From: Triangularia verruculosa
Lineage: Eukaryota; Ascomycota; Sordariomycetes; Sordariales; Podosporaceae
Length of the DNA stretch: 64,000 bases
Assembly (NCBI GenBank): GCA_033296885.1
Contig: MU863905.1
Span: forward strand, 62,001 to 126,000
Direction of reading: 5' to 3'
Under the pieces are notes generated by a model. It had not been told where the DNA came from, ran no database searches, and was given only the letters and a program-made list of their open reading frames with translations. Both the position numbers and the translations under genes were made by a program. This document shows, in pieces, positions 35,375 to 46,551 of this stretch (positions are counted from its first letter, which is position 1; each line of letters begins with the position of its first letter).

Positions 35375-37546
35375 ATGGCGGATACGGATCAAGCTACTGA
35401 AGTGAATGGGCAACCCATTGGAATTGGCAGGAAAAGATCTCTTTCCGAGGTGGAACCTTCAAGTCCAGGAGGCGAAGATGTGGACTCAACTTCGAAGCGC
35501 ACGAGGACCCTTGAGCTTGATGAGAAGGACGAGGGCGAGATCTCGGATTCCAAGTCTTCACCAGCCGCAGATGCGGCTTGGTCTTCTGCCAAAGCCCACA
35601 ATGGCTGGAATGCTGGTGTGAATGGCGGCTTGAGGATATCCTTTCCTACGCTCAAGAAACCACTCAAAGCGCAAGGTCAAGCTCCAGAAGCTTCAGAGGT
35701 CCCAGAGGCCCCAGAAGGGCAGCCAACTCGGGAAGGAGAGAAAGCTTCCCAGGATGCTTATGGTACAGCTGGAAACGAAGAAGAAGCGGCCGCGGGGCGT
35801 CTTAGGATGACCATCTTGGAGCTGAAAACACCAGAGGGGTATCCGAGCCAGCCGAAAGACTCCCGACGGCGTTCCTGGGATGCCAGGTTCAGGCAGTGGT
35901 GCATTGAACTGATGAGACTGAATAAAGACGACAGGGCAGTTCAGGACCCAGCGGTGCTTCGAGGGGCGTGGTCGACGTGGCTGAACAACCGAAGAAATCA
36001 AGACCCGTTGGCACAGACAGCTGCGCTACGGGCAGCCCAAAATTTTGACTTCACTTCAGAGATACTCACAGAAATGGCTTCTGCAGCTCTTGCTCCGCAA
36101 AGCGACCCAGTATCTTCTGCAGAGCAGCACAGTGACCGCAGCACCGAGAAAAGTGCCAGCGAAGCCTCCAGATCCGAGAATAACAAACCATTAACAACTT
36201 GGGAATCAAAAGGCAACACACAACCTCCTCGGCCAGATCCATCCGCACTTCCCTCGGGCGCCAAAGACGACCAAGCTTGGGAAAACACGTTCACCACGTG
36301 GTGTCAGCAACTGGCCGCAATCAACACCAAGAAGATTAAAACCAAAGAGCCACGCGACTTTAACAGGATCACGAACGCCTATAACCAGTGGATTAGCACG
36401 ATTGACGGGCTGTCAAAAAACAGAGCCTCGGCGGCCAGGCGTACAGCGAGCAACTACCTGGTGAACAACAAGAGCAAGGTTGCTTCTTTGCTTGCTAGAC
36501 GGTCGTCGGAAGATCAAGGGCCCAAGGATGATGAGCCGAAAGAGGAGGAGTCTAGAGACGACCCAGCCCCAGAAGCGGTAGCTACGGAGGAAGTCACGCC
36601 TCTTACCGCACCGGTTAAGACCGAGAGCGAGGGCGTGAAGTTTATTGCACTCACAGAGGGAGAATTGGCGTATCGGGATCGATATTTTCCTGGTCTTGCT
36701 CCAGATGCGGTTTTCTGCGTCATGTGCGCTTCTTCGGCGCACAACTCGGCAGAGTGCCCCGAGATGACTTGCAAGTTTTGCCAAAACGACCACCCCTGCT
36801 GGACTTGCCCTACTCGGCAGCGTTGTTCCAAGTGCAAACAACTTGGGCATGCTGTCGTCAACTGCAAAGAACGACTTATCCTAGCCAAGGACGAGATGGA
36901 CTGCGCGTTATGCGGCTCGCCCGAGCACATTGAGTACGTCTGCGTCGACTTGACGCGAAGCTTCCGACCCAACCCGTCCAAAACCCCCAAAGTCCAGTCT
37001 TTGCCGGTCTTCTGTTACCGATGCGGTTCCGAGGGGCATTACGGAGGCGACTGTGGGCTCAGCGCGTTGGAGCCAAAGGGCAGCAGCTTCAACCCATGGA
37101 CCAAGGCGAACGCAAGCCAATATGTGGACCCTGAATCCTCAGAAGTCGCACTGGCCCACCGTGGCAGTCACCGGTCTACAGCAAACCACAAAGCAGATGG
37201 CCGGCCAGACTTTGGAAAGAGCATCGCGCGTCGCCAACACATTCAGTTCGAGTCGGACGATGACGACGACGACGAATTCATACAGCCGATCGTTCAGAAG
37301 CATCCCCGGTCTGGGCACATTACCTTCTCTGGCTACGGTGCGAACGGCAGTCAAAGCCAGCAGAACCACAATGCAAAAGCCCCGTCTAGTCTTCCGCCAA
37401 AACCGCCCGCGGTGTCGATGCCACCACTGCCGCCTGGACCCCCTCCCCCGCTACCTCCCGGGAACAACTCTTTTGGAAGAAAACACGGCGGTGGAGCTAG
37501 AGGTGGGGGCAGAGGAGGAGGAGGTAGAGGTCGAGGCCGTTATTAA
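35375..37546 (+). CDS. five-CCHC zinc-knuckle protein, AIR1/AIR2-like
   Basis: A single exon of 723 residues. Five zinc knuckles follow one another from about residue 448: CVMCASSAHNSAEC, CKFCQNDHPCWTC (spacing CX2CX3HX4C), CSKCKQLGHAVVNC, CALCGSPEHIEYVC and CYRCGSEGHYGGDC. Five knuckles in series is the plan of Air1/Air2, the RNA-binding subunits of the TRAMP polyadenylation complex that feeds nuclear RNA to the exosome. The N-terminal 430 residues are charged and Ser-rich, with two similar blocks (RRRSWDARFRQWCIELMRLN and QAWENTFTTWCQQLAAINTK) that look like an internal repeat. The C-terminus is acidic, then polyproline, then RGG-type (GARGGGRGGGGRGRGRY), common in RNA-binding proteins. The TRAMP assignment is inferred from knuckle number and order. 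Confidence 0.9.
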   Translation: MADTDQATEVNGQPIGIGRKRSLSEVEPSSPGGEDVDSTSKRTRTLELDEKDEGEISDSKSSPAADAAWSSAKAHNGWNAGVNGGLRISFPTLKKPLKAQGQAPEASEVPEAPEGQPTREGEKASQDAYGTAGNEEEAAAGRLRMTILELKTPEGYPSQPKDSRRRSWDARFRQWCIELMRLNKDDRAVQDPAVLRGAWSTWLNNRRNQDPLAQTAALRAAQNFDFTSEILTEMASAALAPQSDPVSSAEQHSDRSTEKSASEASRSENNKPLTTWESKGNTQPPRPDPSALPSGAKDDQAWENTFTTWCQQLAAINTKKIKTKEPRDFNRITNAYNQWISTIDGLSKNRASAARRTASNYLVNNKSKVASLLARRSSEDQGPKDDEPKEEESRDDPAPEAVATEEVTPLTAPVKTESEGVKFIALTEGELAYRDRYFPGLAPDAVFCVMCASSAHNSAECPEMTCKFCQNDHPCWTCPTRQRCSKCKQLGHAVVNCKERLILAKDEMDCALCGSPEHIEYVCVDLTRSFRPNPSKTPKVQSLPVFCYRCGSEGHYGGDCGLSALEPKGSSFNPWTKANASQYVDPESSEVALAHRGSHRSTANHKADGRPDFGKSIARRQHIQFESDDDDDDEFIQPIVQKHPRSGHITFSGYGANGSQSQQNHNAKAPSSLPPKPPAVSMPPLPPGPPPPLPPGNNSFGRKHGGGARGGGRGGGGRGRGRY

Positions 37547-38889
37547 CAGCGAGAATTACTAGTAATAGACAGGACAAAGCCTTTGCCAATTGCCGAGTCC
37601 TGCAGGAAGAGAAAAGAATACCACGATACACAGTACAATGCCTGTTCCTTTGTACACTATGGAGTGGGCTGCCAGACGAGTGACTCGGGACCAATGAATT
37701 CCATTCTCCGCTTGAAGCACACCGCTTGCGAATCACAGATGACCCAGCAGGGAGGGAGACGTTTCGAAACATTTCTGATAGGCCGGCAGTTGGGCTTGAC
37801 AGGAAGTGGGGACGCGTCGTGGTCGTGATTCGCCTTGAAAGTGAGGCCTCGAAGGCGGTGGTTCCTAATGCATCCACGACTGTTCAGTTGGAAAATGTGA
37901 TGCTGCTACTGCTGGTGCTTCTGCTGCTGCATGGGATGGTGCTCTATTTATTGAAATATTCGATATCTGTATGTGAGGAAGCCCAACGTGGACCATGGAG
38001 GCCTTAAGGCACAGTCGACATTCTGGAAGACGGGCGGGGCGCTTAATGGCTTTATATGATCGGCCGCGGAACCAGAATCGCGCCAATTTCGTGCATCAAT
38101 CGCGCGTGTTTCGCGCGACGTGGGCTGCCAAGACCTGTCTCAACGTTCTTGGCCCCATCGATTGGATGGAAAGCCACCGTCCAGAAGGGCTGTCTTCTAT
38201 CGATAGCGGCTTTCCCCTGGTCTTCCCCGCAACTCCAAGTGCCGTCTCAACCTCTCCCAGTGGTCGAGAAGAAGCGGCCTCGAGACGGCTGCAGATGGCC
38301 GCAGTCGTCGCATGCAGGTCTCGTTGCCTCCGGGCCAGTCATGAGGCCCGGCGCGGTCCGCACACGTCGGTCGCGGTCGCAGCACCGTTCTGTACCTTGA
38401 ACCCACGCTTGTCCTCCTGCATGTCCAGAGCTGCAGAGACATGGGCACAGTGAGTCACTCACCACCACTCGTTCTCACGGGTCGACAGTCTGGAGCGACG
38501 GCGAGCCATCGGCCTATCGCGAAATCGCGCACGAGAGAGGAGAGGCCGCGGACGGAGGAGGGGGAACGTGGGAGGTTGTTGAGCGGTGGGCGAGGAGGGC
38601 TTGTACTGTATAACTTGATCCACAGGTTTTCTCTCGCGCGTCCGGTGATTAAGAATTTTCTGATCTGATTCTCCCAGTCCACACCTTCTCTTCTACATCA
38701 AGCAGATATCTCGTTCTTCTCTCTTGACTGATTCCCCAGATGCTCAACTCCAAAGCTTTTTGTTTACACGCAATATCTCAGCTTAGCAAACGCATCGCTT
38801 GAAACCACCACGTTTTGCTTGGCGCAACACCCCCAGCAATTCGCAAGCATTCCAGTGTCAGTTGTGTTTCTTGACGACATGCAAGAGGT
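37547..38889. other. intergenic spacer
   Basis: 3' flank of the zinc-knuckle gene, including CTG-rich and AT-rich stretches near 37900-37950, then the leader of the F-box-like gene. Overlapping short frames only. Confidence 0.6.
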
Positions 38890-41457
38890 ATGGCGTCAAG
38901 TACACAACTATTCTACCGCCTGTGGCAGGAGGAGACGGTTCGCGAGAGATTCTTTGAGCTCCTGTCCAAGCAGGACATTTGCGCCGTGAGAGTGGCCAAC
39001 TCGGCTTGCTGCAACCTCGTCACCAGGAGGCTCTTCGTCCGCATCAGCCTGACCTTCACACCAAACACCTTCACCAATCCGCACAGGATTCAGGCCTTGT
39101 CAAGGATTGGCCACCACATCGAACACCTCAGCTTCACCTTTCCTCATTCCAATGCCACCTTCCTCCCCCCTCTCATTCACCCACAGACAGGCCAGGAGAT
39201 CCTGTTCCTTTACAATCCTCACACATCCATGGCATCCGCTCTGACGAGGCCAAAGTATGGCAACTCTGAGCTCGGCGACATCCTCACCCAGCAGTACCCG
39301 CCTCTTTTCCACGCCGCTAGCAATGTCCCCTCCTTCATCAACGCCATGAAGCACATGATTAACATGCGCCACCTCACCATCAGGACTCCCGGCCAGGAGC
39401 CTAGTGAGCGCTACCGCCGGGATATCGTTGACTACGCCCTCATCAGCCTCCGCATCTCGGTTGAGCGCGCACCCCTTACCAAGCTCAATAAGCTTACTCT
39501 CTCTGGCGTTCACCCCTCCTCCTTCAACTACCTTCGTCACAAGCCAGGCTTTGGCGCTCTTCCGTCGGCAGCCCTCCGATGGCGCCAAATCAAGAAGCTC
39601 TACATCTCGGTCGAAAGCTGGGATTTCTACGGCCCCGCACCCGGCCTCGACCATCTCAAGATCATTGACGACTACATCCGGGATTTCGCCCCTGAGCTTG
39701 AGAAGTTTTCATTTACTTGGCTCGGAAGGAAGGGGCCCTGCCCCATCGCCCTTTCAGGCGACCCTCTCTTCGCTGCCCCCAGACACACCAGAAAGTTGTT
39801 CAATGAGGTCACCTCCCCCATGTCCCCACTTCCTCCCAGGCCACAGAGGCACCCACTTGTGATGCCTAAGCTGAGGTGCCTGTCGGTTAGCAACGCGACG
39901 ATGAATGCGCCGCAGCTGAAGGGACTCGTTGCTAGCCATCGAAGTACCGTCAGGGAGTTTGATTTTGACAACGTGGCGCTCATCAAGGGCAGCTGGGATG
40001 ACGCGCTGGGTCCGTTGGTGGATAAGGAAGAGGGAGGAAGCCCGGGTAGCTGGTCCAGGAAGTCATTCGCTTCCGGAAGCTCAAAAACAAGGCCTGGCAC
40101 ACCAAAGGCCAACAACACATCGACAGGGTCTGCAGTGGCGAGTTCGGCGGAAGATGAAGCCGTCACGCCGTCATCTGCCGCAGCTGAGGCAAGCAGGGAG
40201 CTATTCGAGGTCGACCTGGAGGGCATGGTATTTGGCGGTGTCAATGACGTTGATAACTCCGAGGCCGGGGTGGAGGAATGGGCTAGAGGTGTTACTGCTG
40301 CCGCTGCCTCTGCTTCTATGACCTGTGACAGGCTTGATGAATTCGATGATGACGGACTAGCATCTGACATCGAGGCCGCCAAGAAAGCTAGTGAAGGGTA
40401 CACCACCACGCTCAGGAAGAGGAGATTGAGAAAGAAGAGGAGACACCATGACCTTGTTGAAGAAGACGAGCGCAGAAGTGAGAGGAGTGCTGAGAAGGAG
40501 AAGGAAAAGAGCACTCGCCACCTTCCCAGTCTCATCAAGAGCAGCAGCAAGCTCGCGCTCAAACACTCGCGCAGCCGCAGCGATGAGACGTCTTCCACCA
40601 CAACTAAAGACACCAAGGCCCGTGACCGCTCCGAGTCCCGCCCTCGCCTCCAGCGTCGCCGCCGTCACCATCGTCACCACTCCTCTGACGATGTGCTCCC
40701 TCCTCTTCCAACGATGCCTTCGATGCCGGAAGTGGTCGGCTCCGACGACGAGTCGTATTTCAATTCTCAGCACCCTTACTACGCCTCACCTGGTCCTTCT
40801 ACTCCGCCCCCTCTTACCCGCTCCAACTCTCTCTCCTCCTCGCATTCAGCTTCCCCATCCCCAGCCCCATCACATGCCAGGATCAATAGAGGAAGCTCGA
40901 GGATAGAGATCTCCGTTCCCATCCTCAACCCCCACCCGTTCCCCGTCCTCCTCCAGCCCACTGTCTACGACCCCTCAGCCAAGACTGGACCCTTCGTGTG
41001 CTCTATTGTTGGAGAGGAACAGCATGGACTCTACGAGGACGATGGCCTGAGCCCAGCACAGCGAATGATCGAGGCGGACATGCTCGCCGAGGCCCAGGAG
41101 CGGGAGGCTAGGTCGTCTGCGCTCAAGAGGGCAAGGGAAGCTGTCATGACGAAGCTCTCGAGGGAGTTCTCCAGGAAGGCTAACGCCAACAATGAAAAGA
41201 ACAAGGGGTCGGCTGCGGTCCAGCAGGTCGCGGGGATGGTGAGCATTGCTGACCTGCCACTGCATCCTCTTCATACCGGGGCGGACAATAGCACCAATAA
41301 TGTGAGTGGAAGCAGCAACAGCATTGGATACAGAATCCGTGAGGGGCTGTTTGGCAAGAGCATGGCCAACGTGGCCGAGTGTAGGATGGACCAGCAGAGG
41401 GTGACAGTCGAGAGCAACGGTAGCGCGCTGGTGCCGTTGATCTTTGCTCGGTCTTGA
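38890..41457 (+). CDS. F-box-like protein with disordered C-terminal half
   Basis: A single exon of 855 residues. The N-terminus (LFYRLWQEETVRERFFELLSKQDICAVRVANSAC...FVRISLTF) has the length and hydrophobic spacing of an F-box. F-box proteins link substrates to SCF ubiquitin ligases through Skp1. Residues about 60-370 carry spaced Leu-rich beta/alpha patterns (IEHLSFTF, MRHLTIRT, LNKLTLSG, IKKLYISV, LRCLSVSN, VREFDFDN) like degenerate leucine-rich repeats. After about residue 370 it is Ser/Glu/Lys-rich, with a basic helix (LRKRRLRKKRRHHD) and a Ser/Pro-rich zone. Near the end a more conserved-looking stretch appears (GLSPAQRMIEADMLAEAQEREA, ISVPILNPHPFPVLLQPTVYD). The substrate is unknown. 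The F-box call is by pattern and not certain. Confidence 0.85.
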   Translation: MASSTQLFYRLWQEETVRERFFELLSKQDICAVRVANSACCNLVTRRLFVRISLTFTPNTFTNPHRIQALSRIGHHIEHLSFTFPHSNATFLPPLIHPQTGQEILFLYNPHTSMASALTRPKYGNSELGDILTQQYPPLFHAASNVPSFINAMKHMINMRHLTIRTPGQEPSERYRRDIVDYALISLRISVERAPLTKLNKLTLSGVHPSSFNYLRHKPGFGALPSAALRWRQIKKLYISVESWDFYGPAPGLDHLKIIDDYIRDFAPELEKFSFTWLGRKGPCPIALSGDPLFAAPRHTRKLFNEVTSPMSPLPPRPQRHPLVMPKLRCLSVSNATMNAPQLKGLVASHRSTVREFDFDNVALIKGSWDDALGPLVDKEEGGSPGSWSRKSFASGSSKTRPGTPKANNTSTGSAVASSAEDEAVTPSSAAAEASRELFEVDLEGMVFGGVNDVDNSEAGVEEWARGVTAAAASASMTCDRLDEFDDDGLASDIEAAKKASEGYTTTLRKRRLRKKRRHHDLVEEDERRSERSAEKEKEKSTRHLPSLIKSSSKLALKHSRSRSDETSSTTTKDTKARDRSESRPRLQRRRRHHRHHSSDDVLPPLPTMPSMPEVVGSDDESYFNSQHPYYASPGPSTPPPLTRSNSLSSSHSASPSPAPSHARINRGSSRIEISVPILNPHPFPVLLQPTVYDPSAKTGPFVCSIVGEEQHGLYEDDGLSPAQRMIEADMLAEAQEREARSSALKRAREAVMTKLSREFSRKANANNEKNKGSAAVQQVAGMVSIADLPLHPLHTGADNSTNNVSGSSNSIGYRIREGLFGKSMANVAECRMDQQRVTVESNGSALVPLIFARS

Positions 41458-42951
41458 GGGAGGTTTCTCGTCACTCGTTATCGGTTTTTTATTTCATTTG
41501 TTCATGTCTGCCTATGTTTATGTTTTGATGAATGAACGGAACGGGGATGACAATGACCTGGTGCATGTATTATGATCAAGGACAAGGAAAAAAAAGGGGA
41601 CTGGCATACTCGGCAAGGTATAGGTGCAACGGACCGGTCAAACAAAGATACCTTGGGAATGGCATCATTGGTGTTGGGGGCGGTGGGCATGTGAGGTGTC
41701 ACTGGCGGTTGGCGGTGTTTATGACATTTATGACTATTGTTACGTTACTGTTCTACCTACTACTGTTGTTGTTTATTCCTATTGTATCTACACGTATACT
41801 TGGCATCTTTATATCTTTATTTAGTGTGTCTACATGTGAAAGTCGAGCGGGTGATCAACACCATGACTAGAAAAGTTCCACATTGTCTCGGATTCTAGAA
41901 CCGACACAACAGCAGATCGCCAGTGCGACAGGGTCAGAAACAGCATCTACACCTAAAGCCCTGTGGTGCCCTGTGGTGCCCTGTTTTACATAACTGCCAA
42001 ACTGCCAAGTCGAGTCCCCGTAAGGAAAAAAAAGGGCATCAGCATTGATATTAACAAGACAACATTCCCATGCCGACAAAAGAAGAAAGCGATCGATCAA
42101 AAACGGGCACGGCTCAGCAGGACAAGAGATCAGCGATCACCAAGCGATGAAGCGATGAGGTGCGCCCGTGGTGCTGCAACGGCTTGGCGGGACTGTTCTA
42201 GGCCTGACCGAAGGGCTGGGACGAATCAGAAGACAGCATGCAAATATCCGTGTCCGCCCTTCAGGTGGCTGCTAGCCCGCTCCGGGGTTAGCCTGGACGT
42301 GTTCGCCTGTCCCAAAAGACACCGAAACCTGGAGATTTGGAGAATCTGCTCCATCCGAACCCGCCGCCGCAATCAATTGAGAGACCCTCGATAGGTTCCC
42401 GCCCTGGGGCTAGAAGCTCTTAGCTGAGACGTCGTTTCACGCCTCGGGTTTGCTGCTTTTGCTCTGCTTTTGCTCTGCTTCGTTTTTGCTTTCGACAGCT
42501 TCCTCTGCCGCCGTTGTTCGCTTTGCCTTGTGCCTGTCCAGTCCTCTTTGTCAGCCACGTGTTGCCCGCCATTCACCTCAGGTGCCCTCCCGCATCGCGC
42601 ATCTCCCACTTCATCCAAATTTCCTGACAGCTGCTTGCCGACGCTCTCGGCTCGCTTCTACCCCCCGAACGCCGAACCGACGCACATTGAAACGGACGAC
42701 ACCTGTCGACAACCTTCCAGACCGCATCTCAATGACTCGGGCGAGTCAACATTGAGTCCAAACCATCCATCACCTAATTACAAACCACACAGCCCCTGGG
42801 TATCCGTGCCCTCACCACGGGCAAACGAACGAACGACACGATACCGTCGATAAGCACGACAAGCCTCGACTCTTCCGACGGCAAGCAGCATGCATCGGCG
42901 CCGACAGCTCCGTCCAGACTGTCCTTTATAGTCTGCCGAAGTCTGCCGAAG
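41458..42951. other. intergenic region and long leader of the histidine kinase
   Basis: 3' flank of the F-box-like gene, then a long leader. It includes two short upstream frames, 42732-42755 and 42890-42931, the second ending 20 bases before the kinase ATG. A short direct repeat (CCCTGTGGTG) occurs near 41958. Confidence 0.6.
42890..42931 (+). promoter_or_regulatory. upstream open reading frame before the histidine kinase
   Basis: A 13-residue Arg-rich frame (MHRRRQLRPDCPL) ends 20 bases before the main ATG at 42952. A second 7-residue frame lies at 42732-42755. Both would lie in the leader if transcription starts further upstream, and could lower translation of the kinase. Confidence 0.45.
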
Positions 42952-45900
42952 ATGAGAGTCGCGATCCGCGAGCAGCTCGCGGCCCTCGTGATATTTGCAG
43001 TCCTCGTTGCCCTCGCCATTGTCTCGATTCCGACATGGATATTTGTTAATAACTTTGTCGCCGGCGTCGAGTCTGGCGGCCTGCTTCTGACTGCCTCTCT
43101 CAAGGCTGCGAGAATCTCGTCCGAGATTGAATTGATTCAGACGACATGTTTGACCATCTCGACGCGTTTGATGCTGCAACAGGCATTCAGAAACTACTAC
43201 CAGAACAGGACAGAGCCCGGAAGCGATGACCCCTGGGATGAAGCCGTCGCCGATATGGAAAGTGCGCTCGGCAGAGCAGGTTTCTCAGGTTTGGTCCAAG
43301 GCCGCCTGTATTCAAGGAACTCGACCGGCGACCCCAATGGCCTGCTCAACATCACCGGCAGCGGGAACGGCGGCACCATCTACCTCCCGTACCTGGGTAG
43401 CAACGGCTTGCCTGTTGAGCTTGGAAACAATACTTATGGCAACGGCTTCCCACCCATGCTGTACCCCAACATCACTTATCAAAACAACAACCGGACTCAT
43501 CCTACCGTCAATACGACCTCCTTTTCTGCCATTGCCTTCCCTGGCGTGTCTCTCGGAAACGGGAGCGATGGGGCTGGTATTCTCCTAGGTCCTTTGGTTG
43601 TTAACTCTAGCTTTGCCTTGGTTTCCATCACAGTCCCCGTCCGTCAAAACAATGATTCTCGTTACATTCTCGGCTACATGACGCTCGTTGCCACCGCGAA
43701 TACATTGCTGGATGTCCAAATGTCTAGAGAAGGGCTCGGCGAGACCGGAGTCGTCCTCTTTGTAGGCTCAACAAATCCCTGGAACCATTTTGAGAGGGGA
43801 CTATCAGCATCAAACGAATCATGGGAACCGCCAAAAGATGTATTCGCGAAGCAGGACATACACTTTCTTCTCCCACCCCATCCCCCTAAAGGTCAATATG
43901 ATCGCCACGACGAGCACAGTTTTGCCTCGGGAAACTATGCAGCTCCCTTCCCCATAACCTCGTATCCAATGGTACATGACGTTTTCCGGAAGAAGAACCT
44001 CGACCATCCGAATTACGCCATCAGTGATTTAACCACCACGAACGAACAGGGGCATTCGGTGGCGGTGGGCGCTGCCCGGCCGCAGACATCGTTGGTGTCA
44101 TGGGCTGTGGTGGTGGAGCAGGACGCGAGCGAAGCCTTTGAGCCCATCCACACTTTGAGAAGTATTCTCTTGGCATGTGTGTTTGGAACTCTGGGACTTG
44201 TTCTGCTTCTGATCTTCCCTTGCGCACATCTCAGCGTCATGCCCATCAGAAGGCTAAAGTCTGCCACCGAGAAGTCGATCGCCCCGCCTGGCTACGAAGA
44301 TGAGGATAGCGACTCGTACGATGAAGAAAATCCCAGCTCAGGGGGAACGACCTCTGGGCGGCTGTCGGAGAAGACTTTTGTGGGCAAGATTCGCCGCCAT
44401 ATCCGCAGACGAAGAAGGGCCAAAGCACGGCAGGGCGTGTCAAATGAGGCCACCCGTCGACAGTTCAAAATACCGGCACGCGTGGAGGACCGCAAGCACT
44501 TTGTGACCGATGAGCTAACCGAGCTTACACAAACATTCAACGAGATGACCGATGAGCTTCTGAAGCAATACACTTCACTAGACGAGAAGGTGGCCGAACG
44601 GACTAGGGAGCTCGAGATCAGCAAGAAGGCTGCTGAGGCCGCAAATGAGAGTAAGACCTTGTTTATCGCCAACATCTCGCACGAGCTTAAGACGCCCCTG
44701 AACGGAATCATGGGCATGTGTGCAGTTTGTATGGAGGAAGACGACATTGTCCGAATTAAGCAATCGCTGAAGACGCTCTACAAGTCCGGGGATCTCCTTC
44801 TCCATCTGCTCGAGGACTTGCTCAGTTTCTCCAAGAACCAGATTGGCCAGCAGGTCAGCCTCGAGGAGCGGGATTTCCGGTTGGGCGAGATCCGATCTCA
44901 GATGCTGGCCATTTTCGACAAGCAAGTCCGCGAAAACAAGGTCAGCTTTGCCGTCAACTTTGTTGGCACTGAGTATGTGGACGGCAGCCCAAGTCCAGAA
45001 CGGACAAGTATCGACAAGAGGCTCCCTGCTCTTGGCCCTCCTGGCGTGGGCAGGCTGAAAGACATGTGTCTCTGGGGCGACCAACATCGTATTCTGCAAG
45101 TGATCATCAACCTAGTTAGCAACAGCTTAAAGTTCACGCCCGCAGGGGGTAAAGTTGAGCTGAGGATCCGGTGTCTGGGCGAAATAGAGCAGCCAAGCGA
45201 CGAGAGCAGGTCATCCTCTTTTTCCAAGGGGTCCCGTCCCGGGAGAACGCGTCATCGGATGGGCTCCGGTTCGACACATTCAGCGAGTTCCAAAGGCGGC
45301 CACTCCCCTGCGTCGCCACCGCCAAAGACAGACGGCACGGCGCTTTCCATTAACCCTGTCGATCGCAAGGTGTCTACCTATATTCAAGTTAGAGAGCGCT
45401 CGCCTACGCCTCCACCGCCAAATGCGCGATCATACCTGTTTGAGTTTGAGGTGGAAGACACAGGGCCCGGTATTCCAGAGAATATGCAGAAAAAGATCTT
45501 TGAGCCATTCGTGCAGGGTGACTTGGGCCTGAGCAAGAAGTATGGTGGCACAGGTCTGGGACTGAGCATCTGCTCGCAGCTGGCGACCATTATGGGCGGT
45601 AATATCTCGCTGAAGAGCACTGTTGGTGTGGGTACGACCTTCACCATGCAGATACCGCTCAAGTATATTAGAGATCGGTGAGTAATCAAGCGCGCTTGTT
45701 CTTGACGATCATTGCTAACTCTCCTCTGTAGGGCTTCCAGCACAGCATCCAGTAGCATTGGATCTCGGCCGCAAAGTGTCTCTTCGGCAGATGGGCGCGC
45801 ACCTGCTGAGGCAGACAGGCGAAATTCACTATCCAGATCGTCCAACGATGTGCAGCCTCCGCCATCTACCGTGCTTGACAAGCAGCCCCGACTGGTAGGC

Positions 45901-46551
45901 CTGAGACAGCCGTTCTTCGCGACGAATCTCACCCCACGTCCGACAACGCAGGATCAGTTGGCGGTGATAGACCGCGCCATGGAGAACAAGCCACCCGAGC
46001 AAGGGAGGCTGCGTGTTCTCGTGGCTGACGACAACTCGACCAACATCGAAGTTGTTAGCAGGATGCTGAAGCTGGAAGACATCTACGATGTGACCATTGC
46101 CAAGGACGGGCAAGAAGCTTACGATCTTGTCAAGGCGAACATGGAGAACAACCAGCGCTTTGACGTCATCTTCATGGACATTCAAATGCCAAACCTCGAT
46201 GGCCTCCAGTCAACCAGGCTGATCCGGAAGATGGGCTATTCAGCCCCTATCGTTGCTCTGACAGCATTTTCGGAGGAGTCCAACGTCAAGGAGTGCATGG
46301 AATCCGGAATGGACGAGTTCTTGAGCAAGCCTATCCGAAGACCGGCACTAAAACAAGTGCTCAAGAAGTTTGCCACCATCGAGGAAGAGCCTGAGACATC
46401 AAGTTTGACGACCAAGAAAACATCGCCAAACCAAACTCCGGCGGGGACACCAAACAAGGAAAGCTCCGACCCCCTTGCTCTTCCTAATGGCAATGTCGTC
46501 GCGCCCAAGGTGAACGGAACTGCTGCTGGACCTCATGCCCATGGGGTATGA
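42952..46551 (+). CDS. SLN1: hybrid histidine kinase, Sln1-type (group VI)
   Basis: Exons 42952-45677 and 45732-46551 (GTGAGT donor) give 1181 residues. It is a plasma-membrane osmosensor-type kinase of the phosphorelay upstream of the HOG MAP-kinase pathway. Order: short N-terminus; membrane segment about 9-31; large extracellular region with many N-glycosylation sequons (NRT, NST, NIT, NNT, NTT); second membrane segment about 403-428; HAMP-like linker and coiled coil (VAERTRELEISKKAAEAANE); HisKA with phospho-acceptor His577 in ISHELKTPLNG; N box NLVSNSLKFTP; G boxes DTGPGIPE and GGTGLGLSIC. An insert of roughly 85 Ser/Pro-rich residues lies between the N and G boxes. The receiver has Asp pair at 1008, phospho-acceptor Asp1058 in FMDIQMP, and Lys1108 in FLSKPI. 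All key residues are present. Two upstream frames may regulate translation. Confidence 0.95.
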
